From the NCBI GenBank assembly GCA_963665185.2, contig CAXXPO010000018.1, positions 233,678 through 297,677 of the forward strand: a stretch of 64,000 nucleotides of DNA. The letters are read 5' to 3'. Positions 50,991 through 60,634 of this stretch are shown piece after piece. The notes below the pieces were generated by a model. The model did no database searches. It was not told where the DNA came from and saw only the letters and a list, made by a program, of their open reading frames with translations. How positions within the stretch are numbered: position 1 is the first letter of the stretch; every line of letters starts with the position of its first letter. Position numbers and translations under genes: made by a program. The stretch is from G963665185 sp963665185. GTDB lineage: Bacteria; Desulfobacterota; Desulfovibrionia; Desulfovibrionales; Desulfovibrionaceae.

Positions 50991-51533
50991 GTGAATAAAA
51001 ATATCCTGGCCGACGAACAATCCATCGCAGACATGCTGGACACGCTCGCTCAAAACATTTTGGAAAGACATGGTGATCTGTCCGGGGTTGCCATTATAGG
51101 CATCCAACGGCGTGGAGCGGATTTGGCGGAGCGATTGAAAGTACTTCTGGACCAGAGAATATCCGGGCAGGGACGTAAAGTGCCCTTGGGAAAACTGGAT
51201 ATCAACCTGTACCGCGACGATTGGACCAGCTTGTCTGTACAGCCGCAGATTCAATGCTCGGAAATTCCGTTCGAAATGGAGGAACACGTCGTTCTGTTGG
51301 TGGACGATGTTCTTTTTACCGGTCGGACCATCCGCAGTGCCTTGGAAGCCATTCTGGATTATGGACGTCCCCGGTGCGTGGAACTTCTGACCCTGGTGGA
51401 TCGTGGCAATCGCGAGTTGCCCATCCAGCCCGACTATGTCGGGCTTCGTGTAGACACCAAGCCTGCGGACCACGTGGACGTCCATCTGCATGAGCGGGAC
51501 GGTCAGGACCAGGTGACACTTGTTGTCACTTAG
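50991..51533 (+). CDS. pyrR: bifunctional pyr operon regulator / uracil phosphoribosyltransferase
   Basis: A 180-residue phosphoribosyltransferase-fold protein. The PRPP loop is VVLLVDDVLFTGRTIRSAL (about 99-117), and IIGIQRRGADLAERL (about 35-49) and the LVDRGNRELPI block are PyrR marks. PyrR binds UMP and attenuates pyr mRNA, and also makes UMP from uracil. The start is GTG, with GGGGAAGC before it. No pyr attenuator or partner pyr gene is adjacent; pyrF lies separately at 60.6 kb. Confidence 0.93.
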   Translation: MNKNILADEQSIADMLDTLAQNILERHGDLSGVAIIGIQRRGADLAERLKVLLDQRISGQGRKVPLGKLDINLYRDDWTSLSVQPQIQCSEIPFEMEEHVVLLVDDVLFTGRTIRSALEAILDYGRPRCVELLTLVDRGNRELPIQPDYVGLRVDTKPADHVDVHLHERDGQDQVTLVVT

Positions 51534-51569
51534 GGGAGCTTTTCTTTTTTTTCCTGCCTGGGCAGCCGG

Positions 51570-52541
51570 GTGACTTGCAAGGGGCATCGGGGCGGAAAGA
51601 TTTTCGGCGTCAAGCCCCCATCGCCTGCCCCGTCCAATCCATCGGATGCATCCTTTACCGTTTCTTCCAGCAGGCTGCCGGACCTGCTGACATCGCCTGG
51701 CCTGCGCTGGATCATTTTCGGTGCCTTTTGGTTCAGCCTGTCTTCGTTGCTGGTCAATGTGGCCGGTGGAAGCCTTCCGTTCATGGAAATCGTTTTTGGA
51801 AGATCAGTGGTTGGGTGCGTACTGTGTTGGGTACTATTGCGACACGGCGGTATCCCCCTGCGTGGCAACCGGGAAAAGCTCCTTTGGTTGCGGGGAGCTC
51901 TTGGTTTTATCGCCCTATCAAGCACGTTTTATTCCCTGGCCCATCTCCCATTGGCTGACGCCATTGTTTTGTTTTACGTCTACCCGTCGTTTACTGCGGT
52001 GCTTTCGCACATTGTGCACAAGGAATCATTCAACCGACGCCAGGCGACAGGTCTGGTTTGCAGTTTTGGGGGAGCGGTGTGTATTGCCCGGCCCGAGTTT
52101 TTATTCGGGGCCGGAGTTGGGCTTGATCCTTTGGCTGTGGCAGCAGGGCTGTGTGGTGCGTTTTTCACCGCCATGACCATGGTGTTGATTCGTGAGCTGG
52201 GGCGGACTGAACAGCCGCTGGTTATTATTTTGTATTTATGTCTGATTGCGTTGCCTGTGTCCCTGCTCGCCTCCGTCCCGGTCTGGATTCCGCTGAACAT
52301 CCTGGATATTGTCATTCTGGCGGGCATTGGCATTCTGACGCAATGCGGCCAATACTCCTTTGCCAGGGGCATGTTTCTTGAGCCTGCCGGAAGAGGCGCA
52401 TCCGCCGGATACTTGCAGATTCTGTTCTCCGCATTTTGGGGGTGGCTGTTTCTGAACGAAGTTCCTGGACCGATGTTTGCCGCTGGTACGGCCTGCATTC
52501 TTTGCGGTGCTTTTTTTTCAACCTCCCGTCCTCGAAAGTGA
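51570..52541 (+). CDS. EamA/DMT-superfamily transporter
   Basis: A 323-residue inner-membrane protein with ten hydrophobic helices in two EamA repeats. The first repeat contains SLAHLPLADAIVLFYVYPSFTAVLSH and the second AAGYLQILFSAFWGWLFLNEVPG, each with the family Pro-rich helix and acidic partner. The first 40 residues are polar and have no family counterpart, and the GTG at 51570 has a poor ribosome binding site, so the true start may lie nearer residue 35-40. It follows pyrR by 36 nt. The exported metabolite is unknown. Confidence 0.85.
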   Translation: MTCKGHRGGKIFGVKPPSPAPSNPSDASFTVSSSRLPDLLTSPGLRWIIFGAFWFSLSSLLVNVAGGSLPFMEIVFGRSVVGCVLCWVLLRHGGIPLRGNREKLLWLRGALGFIALSSTFYSLAHLPLADAIVLFYVYPSFTAVLSHIVHKESFNRRQATGLVCSFGGAVCIARPEFLFGAGVGLDPLAVAAGLCGAFFTAMTMVLIRELGRTEQPLVIILYLCLIALPVSLLASVPVWIPLNILDIVILAGIGILTQCGQYSFARGMFLEPAGRGASAGYLQILFSAFWGWLFLNEVPGPMFAAGTACILCGAFFSTSRPRK

Positions 52542-52586
52542 ACGTTCGCAGGGGATTTGGCCTTGGATTGTCGATGCCGCGTTTGT

Positions 52587-55500
52587 TTAGACCCTGTGGC
52601 GACGTTCCCGGTCCATTTCCTCGAGGGTCCGGACGAGTGCTTCATCCAGTTCATCAACCGTTTGACTGAACTCCACGGTGCTTCCGTTTTTTAATTTCAG
52701 CCGCAGGTCCGTGGCTGTTTCTTTCAGGTGGGCGGCCCCGACCGGCCCCGCGGAACCAATCATGGAGTGAATGATTTCCTGAAGTTTTTTGTGGTCCGGG
52801 GCGTCGGCCATTTCTGCCAATGCATCGCGCCAGTGCAGAGCTTGTCCGATAAACCGGGTACGCATGGTTTCCAGGAGTTCCCTGTCCTGCCGCACGTTGT
52901 CCAGGGCAGTGCATGTATCCAGTATTCCCGGTGGTGGACAAAGGGCATAGGTCTCACTCTTTGAAGCGGATGGGAATGTTTTCTCTGGCAGGTATTTGAG
53001 CAGTATTTCGAATAATTCTTCCTGATCCACTGGTTTTGCAATGTGGTCGTTCATGCCGCATTGGAGAAATCGTTGTTTTTCGTGGGCCATGGCATGGGCG
53101 GTCAAGGCGATGATGGGAATGTTGCGGAGATGTTCCTCGGAAGAGACACGGATTTTTTGGGTAGTGCTTATTCCGTCCATGATGGGCATCTGGATGTCCA
53201 TGAGCACCAGATCAAAATGTTTTTTTTTCAGCAGGGCCAGTGCCTGCTTGCCATTTTCCGCCTCTTGTACGGCAATGCCAGCCTGCTCCAAAAGATCGGA
53301 CACGAACAGGCGGTTGACGGCGTTGTCTTCGGCAAGAAGGATACGTATGCCGCGCAAAAGAGATATATCCCGCGTTTCTGTTTTTCTTTTCTGTGCAGGA
53401 TTGCTGAGTGGCACGACATCGGTTAGCGGGAGTATAATTTGGAATGAGCTGCCTCCGCCTTGACGATTGCGGGCGGAGATATTGCCGCCCATGAGTTCGG
53501 TTAGTTGTTTGCTGATGGCAAGCCCCAGGCCGGTGCCGCCGAATCGGCGGGTCAGCGAGCCATCTTCCTGGGAAAAGCTGTCAAAAATGGACAGCAGTTT
53601 GTCGGTTCTGATGCCGATGCCTGTATCGTCCACAGTAAAGGTGTAAAGGGAAACTCCTCGCTGTCTGGATTCAGGGACTCGGGAAATCTTCACCCAGATG
53701 TGGCCGGAGTCCGTGAACTTGATGGCATTGCCGACCAGATTCACGAGAATCTGCCCCAATCGGTTCGGATCTCCCCGAAACATGCCAGGTACGTTTTCAC
53801 CGATGCTGATTTCGAACTGCAGTTTTTTTTGCCGGGCTTGTAATTCCGGGCTTTTCAACCGAGAATCCAGAACGTTTTGCAAAGAAAAATCAATGTGTTC
53901 GATTTGCATGCGATTGGCTTCGATTTTGGAAAAATCCAGGATATCGTTGATTATCCCCATGAGCGAGTGGGCAGACTGCAAAGCGGCGGTAGCGTATTTT
54001 TGCTGCTGGCTGTCCAACTGCGTCTCGGACAGCATTTCCGTCATGCCTATCACCCCGCCCAGCGGCGTACGTATTTCATGGCTCATGTTCGCGAGAAATT
54101 GCCCTTTGGCTCTGGCCGATTCTTCCGCGGCTTCCTTGGCCTTGCGCAGTGCTTCCAGCTGTTCCTTGCGTTCGGTCACGTCCTGGGCCAAGCCGTAAAT
54201 CTGAAGGGGGTGTCCGCTGGCGTCCTTTTCCATGCGGGCATACATGGAAACCCATCGGGTCTGTCCCCGGCGTTGGATGGGGAAATCCAAAGATCGTATT
54301 TCGTTGTGCTTCAGAAGTTCTTCGCGCAGGTGTTGCAGGTCCAATTCGGGAAGGATGGTTTCCATTTTGGGGGAATCTCCCGCCTGCGGCGGTTCTTCCA
54401 TTTGTATGATTCTGCGGAACGCGGGGTTGCTTTCCAGCAGCAAGCCGTCCATTTGTACCCGGAAAATCCCATCGTCCATGTGTTCGAAGATGCTGCGAAA
54501 GGCTTCGCGGCTTATATATAATTCATCTTCCGCAGCTTGGCGTAGTGTGATTTCTCGTTCCATGTTCCGGTTGTTTTCCTCCAGGCAGGCACGGGACTGC
54601 TGGATTTTTCGGGCCATTTCGAACAATGCCTGTTTTATTTCCTCCCATTCGTCGTCACGCTTGAACCGGATTGCGGGAGGGAAGGACCCTGCGGCAACGG
54701 ATTCGATGCCGTTGCGGATTTCCTGCATGGGGTTCCTGATGTGACGGCGGATGAAAACCGAAGCATAGATTCCCGCCAGAACCGCCAGAAGGCAGGACAT
54801 GCCAAGTATCACCAGTCCGCTGGAATACAAAGCCGTCATGACCTGGCTGATAAGAACGTCGCCCGCCTGGGCAGCCTCGGAGTCTATTTTATCCAATACA
54901 TGCATGAGCCGGACACGAGCGGCGGTCAATTGGTTGAATTCCTGGAGCAATGCCTCCAAATGGTGCCACAGGGTCTGTTGGGATAGTGCGTAGGCCTGCA
55001 CCAGGGAGTGCAGGCTTTTACCTGTTTCGGCTATGTCCGGTTGATCGGAACGCGCAAATTGCGCTACGCGATGTTCCAGATTCCATAAAAGCGGCTGGAT
55101 GCCTGTCTTTTCCGGTAATCCACCAGCCACGGGGTTGCGCTTAACCAGAGGGCGCAAGCGTTCTATGGATAATATCTCGTGGCGGCAATCGCGGATCATT
55201 TCGTCATATTTCTTTAAGACAGTGATTGTCCGTTCGGAAGGCGCATGTTTATTTTTTTCTGCCACGGTTTCCCCCAGGCCGTCCAACTCGACAAGGAAGG
55301 TGTTTGCCAGGCCGTTTACCTGGAGTATGTCCATGGCGATGAAGGTGCATTGGGCAAAGGTGGCGTTCATGTTGTTGGAAAAGGCGTTTAAGGCGTCCCT
55401 GAGGGATTGTTGGGGAGATTGCTCGCGTATCGTCTGCAAGGCGGCAAGCAGCCGAAGGCTTTCCTGTTCAAGCATGACCGGATTTTCCTCGAATCCGGCC

Positions 55501-55730
55501 AGTACAAGATGCGCATCAGTCAAGGTGGAGGCGATTTTTCTGGAGATGTGAGCATTGGTCGTCAGTCGTTCCAGGCCGCTGGAAATAGCCAGGGAGAGTT
55601 TGGGCTTGACGCGGGTGTAGGCCAGGATGAGTCCGGCCATGATAAGAGCCAGCGCCCCCCAGAGAAAAAGGTTGAAGAGCAGCAAGCGGAATGAAAGTCT
55701 TTCTGTGAATATGCCAAAGGAAAATTTCAC
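52587..55730 (-). CDS. hybrid histidine kinase (HAMP, PAS, HisKA, HATPase, REC, Hpt)
   Basis: A 1047-residue two-component phosphorelay protein. TM1 is at about 18-40 and TM2 at about 300-325, enclosing a helical periplasmic sensor. HAMP (about 325-380) and PAS (about 405-525) follow. The H-box MSHEIRTPLGG puts the phosphorylated His near 551; ATP-site boxes are NAIKFTD, DDTGIGI and GGTGLGLAIS. The receiver Asp is near 845 in LVLMDIQMP, and the Hpt His near 988 in IIHSMIGSAG, where the usual Lys after the motif is Ile. It encodes a full internal relay but no DNA-binding partner lies next to it. Signal unknown. Confidence 0.92.
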   Translation of the reverse strand: MKFSFGIFTERLSFRLLLFNLFLWGALALIMAGLILAYTRVKPKLSLAISSGLERLTTNAHISRKIASTLTDAHLVLAGFEENPVMLEQESLRLLAALQTIREQSPQQSLRDALNAFSNNMNATFAQCTFIAMDILQVNGLANTFLVELDGLGETVAEKNKHAPSERTITVLKKYDEMIRDCRHEILSIERLRPLVKRNPVAGGLPEKTGIQPLLWNLEHRVAQFARSDQPDIAETGKSLHSLVQAYALSQQTLWHHLEALLQEFNQLTAARVRLMHVLDKIDSEAAQAGDVLISQVMTALYSSGLVILGMSCLLAVLAGIYASVFIRRHIRNPMQEIRNGIESVAAGSFPPAIRFKRDDEWEEIKQALFEMARKIQQSRACLEENNRNMEREITLRQAAEDELYISREAFRSIFEHMDDGIFRVQMDGLLLESNPAFRRIIQMEEPPQAGDSPKMETILPELDLQHLREELLKHNEIRSLDFPIQRRGQTRWVSMYARMEKDASGHPLQIYGLAQDVTERKEQLEALRKAKEAAEESARAKGQFLANMSHEIRTPLGGVIGMTEMLSETQLDSQQQKYATAALQSAHSLMGIINDILDFSKIEANRMQIEHIDFSLQNVLDSRLKSPELQARQKKLQFEISIGENVPGMFRGDPNRLGQILVNLVGNAIKFTDSGHIWVKISRVPESRQRGVSLYTFTVDDTGIGIRTDKLLSIFDSFSQEDGSLTRRFGGTGLGLAISKQLTELMGGNISARNRQGGGSSFQIILPLTDVVPLSNPAQKRKTETRDISLLRGIRILLAEDNAVNRLFVSDLLEQAGIAVQEAENGKQALALLKKKHFDLVLMDIQMPIMDGISTTQKIRVSSEEHLRNIPIIALTAHAMAHEKQRFLQCGMNDHIAKPVDQEELFEILLKYLPEKTFPSASKSETYALCPPPGILDTCTALDNVRQDRELLETMRTRFIGQALHWRDALAEMADAPDHKKLQEIIHSMIGSAGPVGAAHLKETATDLRLKLKNGSTVEFSQTVDELDEALVRTLEEMDRERRHRV

Positions 55731-55937
55731 AGCCTCCTCCCTTGCCGGGTAAGCAGGATTGTCCGTATTGCCCGCCTGACAGGGAAATCCACGGTATTTG
55801 GCCGCCGCTCAAGTCAGAGCAGGGGATCTTACGTATATTCAGACGTATTCTGTTTGGGGAGGGGCGGATATGATATTTTGGCAGGCAGGTGCAGGGGGCG
55901 GCACGATTGCAAGCCATCTGCCGCCCCCTGGAAAAAT

Positions 55938-57047
55938 TTAGGAATGGCTGTTTTTGCTTCCAAGGACTTCTTTGAACTCTTCGCCGTAGATTTTCAGCAT
56001 GGCAATGACAAAACTCAGGATGAGCGGACCGTAAAGTATGCCCAAAGGTCCGAAGACCTTCACACCGCCGATGACGGCAAAGAAAATGTAGAAGATGGAC
56101 ACGCGTGCGGCGCCACGCATGAACAGAGGACGGAGAAACGTGTCGATCTGAACCACGATGATAACAAACCAGCCTGCCAGGAACAGGGCGGATTTCCACT
56201 CGCCCACCAGAACAAGGTAAATGGCGGCCGGAAGCCAGATGAGTCCTGTTCCGAACACAGGGACAAGAGAGGTGAACGCGACCATTGTTCCCCAGAAAAG
56301 GGCGGGGATGCCGATGATGGCAAGGCCGATACCTCCCACAACTCCTTGCAGCACGGCGACAAGAAGCCCCCCTACCAGCACGGCTTTGGATATGTTGCGC
56401 AGGCTTTCCAGGATGGCTTCGGACTGGGTATCCCGCAAAGGTACCAGGTATTTGATTTTGGAAACCATGGCCTGGCCGTCTTTGAGAAGGTAGAATAAAA
56501 TGAAAATCATGAGCAGGAAGCGCAGGCTGAGCGACATCACATTGCTTAGTATTACCGTACTGAAGGACAGCAGGTATTGGCCCGTGGCCTGGGAAAGGGC
56601 TATCAGCTTGCTTTGCAGATTCAAGGTCTCCAGGTCGATGAAAGGCAGCTTTTCCTTGAGCCAATCGATGTAAGGATCCAATCCACCATGATCCAGCAAG
56701 GCAGTAAGGTCGTTGGTACGGATCCATTCGTTGAGCCGGGTTAGGGTTTCCACGCCTTGTCCCACTAGTCCGAGAAGAAAAAGCGCCGCCGGAATCAGAA
56801 TGCAGACCACGATGATCAGGACCACGATAAGGGCTGCCGGAATGGAGCGTCCAAGGCGTTTCCGGAGGAGGGTGTACAAAGGTTGAAATACCGCCGCCAG
56901 TACGATGGATACGATGATGGTGTGCAGAAAGGGGTTGATGACCAAGTAGACCAGGTACAGGGAAAACAGCAGAAGCAGTACCGGAAACCAGGAGTAGAAG
57001 TCATTGCCGTGCAGATTTTTTTCAATCTGCTCCTTGAGCCGTTTCAT
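55938..57047 (-). CDS. AI-2E family transporter (PerM-like)
   Basis: A 369-residue inner-membrane protein with about eight helices. The family pattern of paired N-terminal helices (VLLLLFSLYLVYLVINPFLHTI), a mid hydrophilic stretch and the C-terminal GIPALFWGTMVAFTSLVPVFGTGLIWLPA block is clear. Members export autoinducer-2-like or other small molecules or ions. The start at 57047 overlaps the recJ stop by 4 nt (ATGA) with GGAG upstream, so it is coupled to recJ. The longer frame to 57116 is not supported. Confidence 0.88.
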   Translation of the reverse strand: MKRLKEQIEKNLHGNDFYSWFPVLLLLFSLYLVYLVINPFLHTIIVSIVLAAVFQPLYTLLRKRLGRSIPAALIVVLIIVVCILIPAALFLLGLVGQGVETLTRLNEWIRTNDLTALLDHGGLDPYIDWLKEKLPFIDLETLNLQSKLIALSQATGQYLLSFSTVILSNVMSLSLRFLLMIFILFYLLKDGQAMVSKIKYLVPLRDTQSEAILESLRNISKAVLVGGLLVAVLQGVVGGIGLAIIGIPALFWGTMVAFTSLVPVFGTGLIWLPAAIYLVLVGEWKSALFLAGWFVIIVVQIDTFLRPLFMRGAARVSIFYIFFAVIGGVKVFGPLGILYGPLILSFVIAMLKIYGEEFKEVLGSKNSHS

Positions 57048-58825
57048 CGGGCTTCTCCTGCGACAGTGGCTGTTTTGGTTTTCGGAGTCGTTTTCGTGGA
57101 GGAGGCCGGACGCCATGTGGTTTCCTTTTCCAGCTGAATGTCTTTGATGGTCAGGTCAATGGAATCCAGACCGTGATAGGTGTTGATTTTGGGGGTAAAA
57201 GCCACCCGAACCTTTTGGTTGGCAAGTCCGGTCCCCCAGGTCTCGGCCATGCGCCATGCCTTGGCGCGCAGAGTGCGGCCGGAGGCTTCATCGTAAAGAT
57301 GCAGCATCAGGTGGATTTGCCCGAGAATTTGGACTTTGACCACGGTTACCGGAGGCGAGGCAAAGACCGGTTCGGGATTGCCCATGCCGAAAGGTTGCAT
57401 GCATTCGATTTCCTTGAGCAAGGCCAGATCGATATCTGCAAAGGGCAGTTCCGCGTCCAGTTTGAGAGTCGGGCGCAACGGTTTTTCCCCTATCTGATCG
57501 GCAACGGCCTGGCTGAAAAGCTCCATGAGTGCGCCCAGGTTGTCCGGGGGCAGGTGCAGGCCTGCAGCCTGCCGGTGGCCGCCGAAGCCGGTGAGCACGT
57601 GGCTGCATTGCACCAGGGACTGGTACAGGTCCACTTCGGAGATGGATCTGCCTGAACCTTTGATTTCGCCGTTTTCCTGGGTCAGGATAAGGGTGGGGCG
57701 ATAATGCTTTTCCACCACACGGGAAGCGACAATGCCGATGACTCCCTGATGCCAGGATGGATCAAAGAGGACCAGTCCGGGGTTGTCCAGTTGGACCAGG
57801 GCCTGTTCCATGGCAGCCGCGGAGGTCTCCTCTTCCACCTTTTTGCGTTCCTCGTTCATGCTGTTCAGCACTTGAGCCAGAGGCAGGGCCGTTTCGCGAT
57901 CCCTGGCCAGCAGGAGTTCGAGCGCGTCGTTGGCCTTTCCCAGCCTGCCTGCCGCATTGATTCGTGGCGCCAGGCCAAAGACGATTTGTCCTGCGCCCAA
58001 AGCGGCCGTGGCAGGATGTCCTGCAACGGCCTTGAGTGCAAAGATGCCGGGTCGGTCCGCTTCTTTGATGAGCAGCATGCCGTTTTTGGTCAGGATACGG
58101 TTCACGCCTTGTAATTTGACCACGTCGGCCAGGGTGCCCAGGGCCACGAGGTCCAGGAATTGGCGCATGTCCAGGGGCCGGCCCGGCAGCATTCTGTTGA
58201 GCGCGGCCATGAGGAAAAATGCCACGCCCACGCCTGCCAGGTCGGCACAGGGGCATTCGGCCAGGCGAGGATTGCATATGGCCTTGGCTGGGGGCAAGGT
58301 TTCCGAGGGCAGATGGTGGTCCGAGACCACCACATCCATCCCCAGATCCACGGCCCGTGCAATGGGAGCGTGGCTGGTAATGCCGCAGTCCACGGTAAGC
58401 AAAAGTCGTACGCCCTGAGAATGCAGCTTCTCGATGTGCTGGCTGTTCAGGCCGTAGCCTTCCTCCATGCGGTTGGGAATGTGGCATGTTGCCTCTATTC
58501 CCCTCTGGCGCATGAAATCCAGAACCAGGGCGGAAGAGGTTACGCCATCCACATCGTAGTCACCCCACACTGCAAAAGGCCTGCCTTCGGCAATCCCCCG
58601 GGCCAGAGCTTTGGCAGCCTGCTCCAGGCCGGGGACAGCCTTGGGTTGGCACAGATGGCCAAGTCCCGGGGTAAGGTAGACGTCCATTGCCGAAGGGGCG
58701 GTTACGCCTCGATTTCTGAGCAGGGAGACCGTGAGTTCGGAGATGCCCATTTTGCGGGCGATCCGGGATGTGTCGAAAACGTCGGAGCCTTCAAGCCCCG
58801 CACGAAAAGTCCAATGCTTGCGCAT
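57044..58825 (-). CDS. recJ: single-stranded-DNA-specific exonuclease RecJ
   Basis: A 593-residue 5'-3' ssDNA exonuclease of the DHH family, used in recombination and mismatch repair. Motif I is DYDVDGVTSSAL (about 89-100), motif II VDCGI (about 145-149), motif III SDHHLP (about 168-173) and DHHA1-type GxGGHRQAAGL near 417-427. The C-terminal OB-like domain ends with LTIKDIQLEKETTWR. AGGAGCCTTC precedes the ATG. It lies in a minus-strand run after the HDOD gene. Confidence 0.95.
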   Translation of the reverse strand: MRKHWTFRAGLEGSDVFDTSRIARKMGISELTVSLLRNRGVTAPSAMDVYLTPGLGHLCQPKAVPGLEQAAKALARGIAEGRPFAVWGDYDVDGVTSSALVLDFMRQRGIEATCHIPNRMEEGYGLNSQHIEKLHSQGVRLLLTVDCGITSHAPIARAVDLGMDVVVSDHHLPSETLPPAKAICNPRLAECPCADLAGVGVAFFLMAALNRMLPGRPLDMRQFLDLVALGTLADVVKLQGVNRILTKNGMLLIKEADRPGIFALKAVAGHPATAALGAGQIVFGLAPRINAAGRLGKANDALELLLARDRETALPLAQVLNSMNEERKKVEEETSAAAMEQALVQLDNPGLVLFDPSWHQGVIGIVASRVVEKHYRPTLILTQENGEIKGSGRSISEVDLYQSLVQCSHVLTGFGGHRQAAGLHLPPDNLGALMELFSQAVADQIGEKPLRPTLKLDAELPFADIDLALLKEIECMQPFGMGNPEPVFASPPVTVVKVQILGQIHLMLHLYDEASGRTLRAKAWRMAETWGTGLANQKVRVAFTPKINTYHGLDSIDLTIKDIQLEKETTWRPASSTKTTPKTKTATVAGEAR

Positions 58826-58845
58826 GAAGGCTCCTGAAAAAGGAA

Positions 58846-59703
58846 TTAAACAGCCAGACTGGAAATGAAATGGCCGAAGTCTTCATCGGCAATGGCGTCC
58901 TGCGCTGTCTGATAGGCTGTTTCGCTGTCCAGACGCAGGGCTTCAATAATTGGTTCGCAACTGCCTTCAGGCAGGTAATCTCCCTGACAGGAATGTATAA
59001 GGCTGTCGGCAAGGCCGATGAGTTGGGATTCGGTGCGATACTCCGGTGCCAGTTCCGGGCTGTGATGCCAGTTGACAGGCTCGCTGAGTTGTGGCGGAAG
59101 TTTCCAGGAACGCAGCACCAATCCTCCGACGACACCGTGATCCAACCCCCAGTACTGGTCTTCCGCCTGGCATGAGGTAAGTTGTTTCTCGGTTTCCAGC
59201 TGATGCATGGCTGCGTAATCATCCCATGAGTGGATGGCGGTGATGAGTTTGCCCATGTCGTGCAGCAGGCCGGCGGTAAACACGGGGTCGGGGTCAGCTC
59301 CGGCCTTGAGGGCCAAGTTGCGGGCTGTGGTCGCCACCTGAAATTGGTGTTGCCAGTAAGACTTCATGGAAAAAACAGCGGCCGGAGGCAGGGATGCGGA
59401 CAACCCCTGAATTCCCAACGCAAGGACGATGTTTTTTATCTCCTTGACCCCAAGAACGGTGGCAGCGCGGGAGACGGAAGTGACCTGGCTTTGCAGGCCG
59501 TAAAAGGCGGAGTTGGCAACGGTCAGGATGCGTGCGGAAAGTCCCTGGTCCTGGCTGATCGTCTGGGCGATGTCGTCCAGGGAAGCCATGGAGCCGTCTC
59601 CCGTTTGGAGGAACAGCGTTCTGAACACGTCCGGTGAAAAGGGCAGATCGTGCCGCAGGGAGGAAAGCTTGGACAGGAAGCGTTGACCCTTTTCGTGGTT
59701 CAT
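58846..59703 (-). CDS. HDOD-domain signalling protein
   Basis: A 285-residue protein made mostly of one HDOD domain (about 20-220): DQGLSARILTVANSAFYGL, RAATVLGVKEIKNIVLALG and GLLHDMGKLI, in which one metal ligand pair of true HD hydrolases is partly kept. HDOD proteins act as regulators in chemotaxis, cell cycle or c-di-GMP networks. The ATG overlaps the stop of the TPR gene by one base. Probable partner of the TPR protein, by coupling only. Confidence 0.85.
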   Translation of the reverse strand: MNHEKGQRFLSKLSSLRHDLPFSPDVFRTLFLQTGDGSMASLDDIAQTISQDQGLSARILTVANSAFYGLQSQVTSVSRAATVLGVKEIKNIVLALGIQGLSASLPPAAVFSMKSYWQHQFQVATTARNLALKAGADPDPVFTAGLLHDMGKLITAIHSWDDYAAMHQLETEKQLTSCQAEDQYWGLDHGVVGGLVLRSWKLPPQLSEPVNWHHSPELAPEYRTESQLIGLADSLIHSCQGDYLPEGSCEPIIEALRLDSETAYQTAQDAIADEDFGHFISSLAV

Positions 59704-60623
59704 TACAAATCCAGCTTGTGTGAGGTCGCCGAAGCGGTTTTTTCAGTTTTTTCGTTGGCCTTTGCCGGGGCTTTCTTTTCATTGCCGTTGGCGGTTCTGG
59801 CTACCGGAACCGGGTATTCCTCTGTAATGTATTTTTTCCGGTGCAGATAATCCCAGAATTGTCTTGTCTCTTCCATGGAGGGGTTGAGTTTGACAGCCTT
59901 TTTCAGATGGTCCACGCATTTGCGGATATCACCCTTTTCGTAATACGCTCTGGCGATGTTGCAGTGCAGGTGTTCGTCCTGTTGCGTCAGCTTGAGCGCC
60001 CGGTCGTAATATTCAATGGCTTGGTCGAACATGCGGTTCTTGCGCAGATTCATGCCGAAATCATTGAACAGGTGCTTGTGCTCTTCCTCGAATGCGGCGT
60101 CCAGTTTGACAAGACGTTCGAAAATGTCGTTAGCCTTCCCCTTTTCTCCCCTGTCCATGTAGGTCAATCCCAGTCCGAAGTTGGCCCGTACATTTTCTTC
60201 ATCAACCGAAACGGCCTGGGAAAATTCAAATTCCGCGCTGTAGGATGCTCCTTGTTCCCTGTGCTTTTCTCCCCGGACGATGGTCTGGTTCAGCTCCTTC
60301 ATCTTGGGGAATACCGTGGTCACATAGAACTCTGGTTCGGGCGAGAATTTTTGAAGAAAGTCGTCTTTTGAGAGCTTTCTTTTGGGGCCGGACGGAATGT
60401 AATTGCGATTCAATGGCTGGATTTCGAGCGCTCCGTCGTCCAGTTCATGGGCATGCCAGTATGTTTTTTGTATGGTTCGGCGGGTGGTGCTTCCCGTACC
60501 GACCTTGACGACGGACTGAGTGGAAAAGATCCCCTTGATTTTTTCGCTTTCAAGCTCCGTTGAAGAGCGGGATTGTGATTTGTCCGTACCGCTTTTGGGC
60601 GGCGTGTACTTCATATCAACCAT
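59703..60623 (-). CDS. TPR-repeat protein
   Basis: A 306-residue soluble protein. The first 110 residues are basic and disordered-looking except for a short domain (TRRTIQKTYWHAHELDDGALEIQPLN); about 130-270 hold three to four TPR units (ANFGLGLTYMDRGEKGKANDIFERL, EYYDRALKLTQQ, CNIARAYYEKGDIRKCVDHLKKA). The C-terminus is Lys/Ala-rich. It is likely a scaffold. It is co-transcribed with pyrF (11 nt upstream) and HDOD. A family name is not clear to me. Confidence 0.82.
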   Translation of the reverse strand: MVDMKYTPPKSGTDKSQSRSSTELESEKIKGIFSTQSVVKVGTGSTTRRTIQKTYWHAHELDDGALEIQPLNRNYIPSGPKRKLSKDDFLQKFSPEPEFYVTTVFPKMKELNQTIVRGEKHREQGASYSAEFEFSQAVSVDEENVRANFGLGLTYMDRGEKGKANDIFERLVKLDAAFEEEHKHLFNDFGMNLRKNRMFDQAIEYYDRALKLTQQDEHLHCNIARAYYEKGDIRKCVDHLKKAVKLNPSMEETRQFWDYLHRKKYITEEYPVPVARTANGNEKKAPAKANEKTEKTASATSHKLDL

Positions 60624-60634
60624 GGCATTGCCTT

